A stretch of DNA of 64,000 nt from Hysterium pulicare CBS 123377. Its lineage: Eukaryota; Ascomycota; Dothideomycetes; Hysteriales; Hysteriaceae. The notes under the pieces were generated by a model. It was not told where the DNA came from. It did not search any database and worked only from the letters and a program-made list of their open reading frames with translations. Location of the stretch: NCBI GenBank assembly GCA_000467715.1, contig AJFK01000464.1, forward strand, positions 119,475-183,474, in the 5' to 3' direction. Numbering within the stretch: position 1 is the stretch's first letter; the number at the start of each line of letters is the position of its first letter. The translations under genes were made by a program, and so were the position numbers. Of the stretch, positions 58,101 to 64,000 are shown piece by piece.

Positions 58101-58310
58101 GAGGAGGAGAGACGTGGGAGGAACGAACAGTTGGCAGATGAAGAAAGAGTCAACTCATTAGAAGTCTTCAAATGGGCAGCAACTCTTTTTGGTAAGATGG
58201 GTTTGGACGAAGAAGATATCCATCGAAATCTTAAAGGTCTCACTGACACTGCGGAGCTCGATCTACCGCCTTCCCCTCACACCATCGGATTGGATGAAGA
58301 TAATGAATAG
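55104..58310 (+). CDS. Large unknown protein, probably mitochondrial
   Basis: A single uninterrupted frame of 1068 codons from ATG 55104, unusual here where most genes have introns. The product is mostly alpha-helical in character and low in complexity only at the ends. A later Met (near 55299) begins MRPAHACFQTTLRQAFRSHS, rich in Arg/Ser and nearly free of acids, and RPAIKRTFSSTRRKRKDP looks like a processing-site region, so import into mitochondria is likely and the true start may be there. No enzymatic motif is visible. The spacing of helical segments could suit a PPR-like or mitochondrial expression factor, but I could not identify repeats with confidence. The end is acidic (DLPPSPHTIGLDEDNE). 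Confidence 0.8.
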   Translation: MNTAPLILCLMTYIIMHLQATRPDWTAARPPVIPSWMGWNAVSQKKFNAKADHQSISLSTFNERSMRPAHACFQTTLRQAFRSHSQKTSSTWTIPEFLAPALLRPAIKRTFSSTRRKRKDPLAKSSLYHLLGQDWQTDTLIPPQTFRAEFTIPLPKEDVRNQIQAWLTVIDPFLPRDSRQTTTYNGSSPPLPASAIDFSRFLLGAQHASHDILSHIGLVQGKWDTVIWLIKKLLEDGSLVSSILPTFEPFVNLIWPEPSYSLDQVTDAAILVYRVLPSRKLAHNLNELTSAPESLQYKWKLKKKALGQVWRSLGYMILVAAEDEQVGKSPIMPHVLEIIAYLHHAEMIPDAIYQYKPPQDVSTPHQPPTLHLFSSRILSSLSDASWRAHESSVKSEQEKSNSSYFLGLEIPGSRYKAPVTEISPEIWLELVLWSCLHGGWILDGTNILERLHSYHGKNRWSLICWRDIMDNPHDSELSKNSTAWHSLVKRFQYPSRTDKFNEGDRNLVQKTISSEVVAAFVDGLTNEMRLGVGFRGIFPEHIIHHIKILKGLLDRDNLSLGSISWDSVIVRLLESGGIVPEKRPELMLEVLDLASGFGTEAGSLNVPLQQPDDYMDSSYSFDASAAAIGLLHRTIRAFIDIGHLPGAMKAVEKLQQYTDINKQRSLAEFFHSLKETPTSPKSPFTSNLAPIEYPGFFPQIPMSLLTSLLDLSTSSRLFDIGKWLLFLDDLEGPLITRDMWTSREMAPAMIRFGTASRNNGLVLKLVKRLSGAAPHRLPSEVLTAFLNSQIQHRRWDSVKSIRKYVKDNSNYLLQPSTFACFAAEVVRFSSEADEFRKTQKDKVRSEFLDLLSEWQHVIYRDMDLILAINNILGIMSTIHDDLKAVCSPLFSNTRRQRVCISTEDFNTMLDGILDGYGSLEGRRIVDMWCYVRGSNFRDYRAPGGLSNLPRYRIGKAEEYENSPGKIELETGAGVTLTMGGRIQPNIQTIRAVLRKVATEEEERRGRNEQLADEERVNSLEVFKWAATLFGKMGLDEEDIHRNLKGLTDTAELDLPPSPHTIGLDEDNE

Positions 58311-60242
58311 TATGGTGTGATAAATACCTCGCTGAATATGCATATGTATAATATTCAGAAACAATGAAGTCCCCTTTTGCCAGGGATTTAATCACGATTC
58401 CCCGGATATCTACACGTGACAATTGATTAAGTTTAACTTAACCGCCGCTCTTGATCAACAGTATGAGGTCACCGTAGGACAATTGATTGACTCGGCAAAT
58501 GTTAGGCGTTGAACACACAGAAACCGTCGCTCATCAAACACTGGCATCCGAACGTACTTTTTTGACAGTCTGACGAATAGGGTTCTGTGCCTGGTCTGAT
58601 GCGAAGCACTTATGGCTACCCAATAGAGCAGGCCTGAAGATGCCACGTCGAAGATCTCAAGGTTGGGTTGAGCGATGCTTGGCCCGCGATTTGCTTCTTG
58701 AAGCCCTGCATGCAGAGAACACTTGCCTTGTGAAACCAAACCATATACTTTCAAAATTATTTCTCATCTACGAACTCTGTAAACTCCAAATTGACCTCAT
58801 TCCGTTCTCAAACGTCCTTCAGCTTCAGGACAAGTTGACATTGTCTCGCGCCATGGTGCTCCAACACGGGAGCCCATCTGCGACGGCCCGTCGATGTTAG
58901 AAGTGGCTGCAGGACGCAAGCACACCGCCTTTTTTAGACACTGATTCTGGCGCCTGTCCAGGGCGATGGAGGGGCATTTCCTTGCGCTATCAGGGGCCGT
59001 TCGGGCAGATCCAACCTCAAGCCGCCTTCTAAAAAAGACAGGCTGGCAATTCGACGCCGTGAGCATGCATTGAGGACATGAAGGCGAGTGCCAAAGATGC
59101 CGGAGAAGGGAGGCGGGCTGACATCAACGGAACTCTGGCAATCTATCCAGGCTTGCATCATGGACGAGGAGTGGTCGGCTTAAAGCCGTGGATCAGGGAT
59201 TGGCAGTGAAGAGGATGTTTTACTTGGCGCCAATGACATTTTGCCGTTGCTCTTAGACCCTCTTTCTGCCCTTTTAGCCCGGTCGCCGCAACGCTGGAGG
59301 TCCGTGAGGAGTTTAGTTTGGTGATATTTTCCATCGGAAACGGTCGAGGGGCACGCGACGAGGAGAGGAAAACTCTGGTACTCAAGGCCTCATGGTAGAG
59401 AGTGTGACGCCTACATAGAGTTCCGAAGAGTCACTGCTGGTAGTAATGACTGAGAGCCTCCAGAGCACATTGAGTCAACGAGTCTGGGTTGTGGTGGGTT
59501 GGTTCGTATGACTCTGCTGCACCACTCCGGGGTTGCGTCAAAGCCCATCAGCGGTGAAGCTACGCTAGCCCGCATCTGGTCAAGCGCACATCAGATTTCC
59601 TCTCACAAAATATGTGCGCTGCTCGTCCCCCTCCCACTTTCTTCTCCTCAACCACCATACAGACAAAGAAGTCGCACTATACATCTTCAACAGAGCCTCC
59701 TATCAAGCATCCACTACCTTCCTTCGTCGAGCACAATGCCGCAGGCCATCGCTGAGCTGTAAATCCCCGCTGGAGGGTGCATTTTCTGTGTGCCCTCCAG
59801 TCCGGCCAGCCCACGGAGATACTCAACTACTCTACGACGATACAATCTTTTGATTGCGCATAGACCCTCTGCGTGCAATCAGTCCGGCCATTGAGACCAT
59901 AAATCGTCCGGCCTGTCCTGTCAAACACATCACATTGTGACAGTTCCACCCGCTCAACTCTACCGAATATCGACGAAACCCAACGACTCGAGAACATCTT
60001 TTGCAAGATTTCCGGGCCCTACGAAACATATTACAAGCTTAGAAGATCGACTGCAACCATTTTCCCTCCCCCCACCCGTACCTCCTCTTCGCCTCCGATC
60101 ACCACATGCTCAGAACCTACTCACCAATAATACCATCTCTACCGAAGAAATCTACCATATCTCTGCCTACAGCAGTAGGAGAATTTCAGACGAAACGTTA
60201 TTTACACGTAATACCATAATACCGAGAACAACCGCGACCGCA
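58311..60242. other. Long gene-free region and 5' flank of the next gene
   Basis: About 1.9 kb. The sequence is GC-rich at 58900-59400 and pyrimidine-rich at 60055-60095. A frame open upstream of 60243 has no ATG, which fits a long 5' UTR. No RNA gene recognised. Confidence 0.5.
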
Positions 60243-62637
60243 ATGGTGTATTCACCAAACCCACGATCGGCCGTTGCCGAATTTGGTGGGAAACACTTTC
60301 AAGAACACAAGCTAGTCTACGATCCACCAAACAACATTAGAAGCAATGACCGCAATAATCATTCGTCAGACGAAAGCCCACAGAAGAGTACAAATCATGA
60401 CGGAGGCCGTGGTAGTGGACAGTCTTCAACTGAAGAGCCGGCAAATGAAGATGATGACGAAGACAGTAGTGCCAAACAAGATGCCGATGAAGAGAATGAT
60501 GAAGATGATGACCCAGAGGTAGTTGCCCCGTCCGGCGGTCATGGTTTGGGCAAAGGGAGACGCCCGGCCATCCGCGTCGAACAATTCGGCGGACCTGAGC
60601 TTCAAGAGGATGATGATAAAGCCTCAGACCGTGGGACGGGGCCACTCGCTAGTAAGCATCCGGTGAACCAAGTACTCATGCGCAACAAGAAGCGTACCTT
60701 CAGCAACGTCAGCAATAGTTCGGTCTTGTTTGGAGAGAATGAAGGCCTTGGCGATGAACGAAGCGCCTTTCCTCGTAGGAAGTTGGCGCGAAAGCTAAGC
60801 AACAGCAGTAGCAGAGGATTACTGACCTACAAGAAAGATGGTGCTGGAGTATTCACTAACTCTGACACCCTATATGCTAATGACAATGCCATTGAGAGCT
60901 CTGACGATGAGAACAACGCGACGGAGAAACCTATCGATGTTGATGATGAAGACTATAGCGGAGTCAATTTGATCTCCGACGAATCAGATGTGGAACAGCA
61001 AGAGGAACAATTGATCATGAAAGAAGTGCGGCAGACGTCTGATGTCTTTCCTGACAGCCGGCGATTCAGCCTTGACAGCTCCGGCAGTGACAGTGCTGAC
61101 TTCGCCACCGCACTCCTGGGTGAAAATTTCTTCACAGAGCACGAACTCCCTGATGTGGGCTTTGGAGAATTCTTCGACCTCGATCCTCTACCTGCATCGC
61201 CAGAGCCCAGTAGAAAATACTCCGACAGTTCTGCTAAGCGCGTTCGTTTCAACGATGAAGTTCAAATGTCAGAGGATAGCTCTAGCTCTTCTGCTTCAGA
61301 ACTCGACAGCAGCATCTTTCCAGATCTGTTTATGGAACAAGACAAACTCCCTGCGGGCCTATATCAAATGATCGAAAACGATGATGCTGACAATGGAGTC
61401 CCTTCGTCAAGCGATGGCGAGCACTCCTACTGGGACTTCGGTCAGGAAGAGCACAACGCTCCGAACTGGGCTAAGAATTGTCTGTCTGACGACTTCGACG
61501 AGTCTTCTGATCCCGGCTCCAGTGGTTACGAGAGTATGCATTTACCTGGCTTTTCATCTTTTTGTTTGCTAACGCACTGAATCAGCCGATATGGGTGATA
61601 CTACTGATGAATATGATTCTGACTCCGAACCTCCCATTGAGACTCCTCGAAACAAGTCTGTTCTTCGTCGTCCTCAGTCTGCCGCGAGCGACAAGGCCAG
61701 TCCCAGGCCATATCAGAGGTCGACGAGGCAAAACGCGACCGGAAAATTCATTCCTCCCGTTTGCGGTATCTTCATTCACGGAGATATAAACAAAGCTATC
61801 GCGGTCACTAACAAGTCAACTCGTCTTGTCAGCTTCTATCGGCCGCGTATTTCCTTGCGACATCCAAACTATATACCAAGCAGCAGCACCAGCACTACGG
61901 CTAATAATAGTCCTCGCACCTCGATCCAGCAGCTACATGAAGACAGTGACTTCAGTGAAGTCTTCAGCACACCTTTCCCGAGCAATGCTGATATCATGTT
62001 GACGGGTGTTTTCGGTACAGCGCCCGTTAATAATTACCTCTTTGGTGGATCCAACTTTGGACCCCCAGAAGCGTTCTATCCGTTCGTGAGCGTTGGTCCA
62101 AATGGCACCGTTGTGAGCGATGAGGCAGAGTACGATGTGGATGATGACGATTTTGAGGATGACCTCAACATCACAGACTTCATGGATTTTGGAACGGAAG
62201 GAGATGAAACCGACGTGGAGCAGGATATCGGCGAAGACACTGACGTCCCCGCCACACCAACGCCCTCGGCGATCGCAATGAATGGCTCCGCACCTGCTTT
62301 GCCTCAAGAGACTCCTACGACTCGCAAGCGAACGGCATCGGATGCTATGCTTGAACATTTCGACCGAGGCGTTGTAACCGCTTTCCGCAACAACCAGAAT
62401 CGATATCGCGATATTGCTCGCCTACCTCATGACCCCGACCTTCGCGCGTCCGTATCTCGGCCTATTCGCTCTGGAAGGTCGGCTGAAACCCTCATGTCGC
62501 CGATTCGTAAGCGAAGCTCGATTCCGAAGAAAATGGGTGGCACTGCTGCATTCGCAGGTGTTACTAAAGCTACGAACAGACTCAATTCTGAATTGAACGG
62601 TCCCCGTCGCGGCCCACGCGCCGGAACCTTTTCTTGA
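60243..62637 (+). CDS. Large acidic serine-rich protein, probably nuclear
   Basis: Exons 60243-61533 and 61586-62637 (52-nt phase-1 intron), coding 780 residues. The only in-frame ATG upstream is 60243 (MVYSPNPRSAVAEFGGKHFQ). Long runs of Asp/Glu/Ser (EDDDEDSSAKQDADEENDED and others) alternate with short conserved-looking islands: GKGRRPAIRVEQFGGPEL, KRVRFNDEVQMSED, PVCGIFIHGDINKAIAVTNK with LVSFYRPRISL, and TASDAMLEHFDRGVVTAFRN. Basic patches near the C-terminus could be nuclear signals. I do not recognise a named family. The composition suggests a scaffold or regulator of transcription or stress, which is inference. Confidence 0.8.
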
Positions 62638-63604
62638 ATACAGATGGAATGCACATGAGATGCACTCACATTAATGGTGGATCATGGAACAAGTGGAGAA
62701 GATGAACAGGATGAGCTTTATGAAGACTCTCCAGGAAAAACTTCAAAACGACGTCACGATACCCACGGCCTTTTTTAGGACTTTCACGAGCGTGGCACCC
62801 TTGTTGTTAGTACATGGCTTGTTTATCTTAATTGATTGGCATGCTTCATCCAAAAGTTTCCTTAAAAGTTTTATTTTCCTTTCTTACTTTCCGATATCCT
62901 TCCTGTTGTCGGGCGCTACGGCGAGGCTGGGATCGGAAAGAACGGATGGTTGTTTTGGTTTTGTTATGAGTGTCTTCTTGGCTTTTATATTTGTTCGAGG
63001 CAGGCATTTGATCGTCACCTACTTACCTACCCTTAATCTCCTTATGTTTCCCATCTTCCGCCTCCCCCTTTTCTTTCGTCGTCCTTTCCCGTTTTTCGAC
63101 CCCCCTTTCGCGCGCTCTACTTCTACTTCTACTTCTACTTCTACTTCTACCCGTCACGCTTTCCCTCTTTTTGGGAATTAAGGATTAGTTTTCATACGCA
63201 ATGTGTGAACGCGTATGGATAGAAATGGCGAAATATGACCCCTCACGAGAGCTAGAGTTGTTCGTCGTTTGGGCGAACACAGATCAAGAAGCAATTCAAT
63301 TGTGCTTCTTGCTTTTCTTGTATCTAGGGCGCCATGCTAGATGGATGGATCGATGTCATGATGGCGGTTATGTAGGAGTAGTAGATGTGTAGCTAGTGCG
63401 AAATATGGAAAAAAAACAATTCAATGTTCATGGTTTGTTTCGCTATGCTGTGATTGCTTCATAGCTGAGTTCTTGTCAAGGGGAAATGCTGGACCAACAA
63501 TCTGAGACACCTTCAAAATATTCTGTCAGTAAAAAATGGCGTATATATGGTATCTTGAAGTCTTTATTATGAACAACCCCCCAAAACATCATCTTCAACC
63601 CCAA
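62638..63604. other. Convergent intergenic region
   Basis: About 0.97 kb between the ends of two genes. It contains a pyrimidine-rich segment around 63040-63150 with a hexanucleotide microsatellite. The frame running through it encodes Ser-Thr repeats from the microsatellite and is not called. Confidence 0.5.
63115..63150 (+). repeat. (TTCTAC)n microsatellite
   Basis: Five perfect TTCTAC units at 63121-63150, preceded by one imperfect unit (CTCTAC). Confidence 0.95.
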
Positions 63605-64000
63605 CTACTCTCTCCCCGGCCCACCTCCACTCCTCCTCCTAACCCCCCTCTTCTCCCTCTCAACACTACTCTCCATACTCGTCCCGAGCCCGGAATCAAT
63701 CCCCATATAACCCGACCCCGGCTCCTCAAGCACAAAATCCGCATCCTCATCCTCCTCATCATCAGCATCTCCCTCCGGCCTCCGTGGAATATCCTCCAAC
63801 CTCCTCCCATCATCCCTCCCCCCCTCCTCCTTCAACTCCTCCTTCAGCCTAGCAGAAGAAGAGGAGTAGTGGAGGGGGTGATGGCGACTCAGAGTAGGGA
63901 AAGTGCGAGAGGAGTCGGAGAGCGGGGTTGCGGGTTCTGATTCTGTTTTGAGCGGGGTGAGGGGCGGCTGGGCTTCGGATTCGGATTTTGCGGAGGGGGG
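63605..64000 (-). CDS. C-terminal end of an unknown charged protein
   Basis: On the minus strand the frame is open from the right edge to a TAG at 63605, giving 132 residues with no start in the window. It is disordered in character: Pro/Ser/Glu-rich (PPLTPLKTESEPATPLSDSS), then EELKEEGGRDDGRRLEDIPR, an acidic run and VLEEPGSGYMGIDSGLGTSM, ending in an arginine/glycine-rich tail. The strong wobble bias and the long open run near the edge support coding. Family not recognised. Confidence 0.6.
   Translation of the reverse strand, partial: PPSAKSESEAQPPLTPLKTESEPATPLSDSSRTFPTLSRHHPLHYSSSSARLKEELKEEGGRDDGRRLEDIPRRPEGDADDEEDEDADFVLEEPGSGYMGIDSGLGTSMESSVEREKRGVRRRSGGGPGRE

Noticed and set aside
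63121-63150. A short regular repeat that might be taken for a CRISPR or satellite array
   Set aside because: A six-base microsatellite of five units only; no spacers.
62684-63181. A 165-codon frame ending in Ser-Thr repeats
   Set aside because: The repeats come from the TTCTAC microsatellite; the frame lies in the 3' flank of another gene and has no conserved feature.
1-64000. tRNA, rRNA or transposase genes
   Set aside because: I looked for B-box-like GGTTCGAATCC strings and for transposase or reverse-transcriptase motifs and found none I could support; a tRNAscan or RepeatMasker run would be needed to exclude them.

Overview
The window is nuclear DNA of a filamentous ascomycete (Pezizomycotina). 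Genes are split by short GT-AG introns, mostly 46 to 145 nt, with CTAAC/CTNAC-type branch sites. They lie on both strands without operons. The recognisable proteins are typical of such fungi: a CYP65-like P450, a siderophore-type MFS carrier, a stand-alone adenylating enzyme, Pex14, Mgm101 and a HeLo-like/ankyrin protein. A member of the Leotiomycetes would fit, but that is an impression rather than a demonstration. I rebuilt exon structures by hand. Splice sites are given in the entries, and each model stated as complete closes in frame.

Layout. 0-6 kb: the start of a Rad26/CSB repair ATPase (runs off the left edge), an orphan adenylating enzyme, a small unknown gene and a DJ-1/PfpI protein. 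7-13 kb: a dead alpha-L-rhamnosidase (GH78) gene and a tandem pair of divergent unknown paralogs sharing an intron position. 13-14 kb: an AT-rich patch between 50-bp direct repeats whose differences are almost all transitions, as expected after RIP. 14-15 kb: homoserine dehydrogenase. 17-27 kb: accessory-looking DNA holding three small genes of an unrecognised 'PRDGG' family (two with related upstream DNA), a HeLo-like/ankyrin gene and a collapsed ABC-C transporter pseudogene. 27-36 kb: biotin-protein ligase, a cytochrome P450, MGM101 and a REEP/Yop1-family membrane protein. 36-46 kb: the second HeLo-like/ankyrin paralog, the siderophore carrier, PEX14 with a 7-nt microexon, and a C2H2 zinc-finger array built from 87-bp repeats. 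46-64 kb: an unknown protein, a histidine acid phosphatase, a CHZ-domain histone chaperone, a PARP-type zinc-finger protein, D-amino-acid oxidase, a large probable mitochondrial protein, an acidic serine-rich protein, and the C-terminal end of a further gene at the right edge.

How it fits together. Most genes are independent housekeeping loci; I see no biosynthetic cluster. What stands out is local duplication and decay between about 7 and 38 kb: three paralog sets (10.6/11.8 kb; 17.9/36.4 kb; 17.3/25.2/26.7 kb), two pseudogenes and a RIP-like remnant. The best candidate for something undescribed is the small PRDGG family. It has a shared phase-1 intron after a 15-16-codon first exon, a conserved C-terminal block, repeats of that block in one member, and related upstream DNA in two members.
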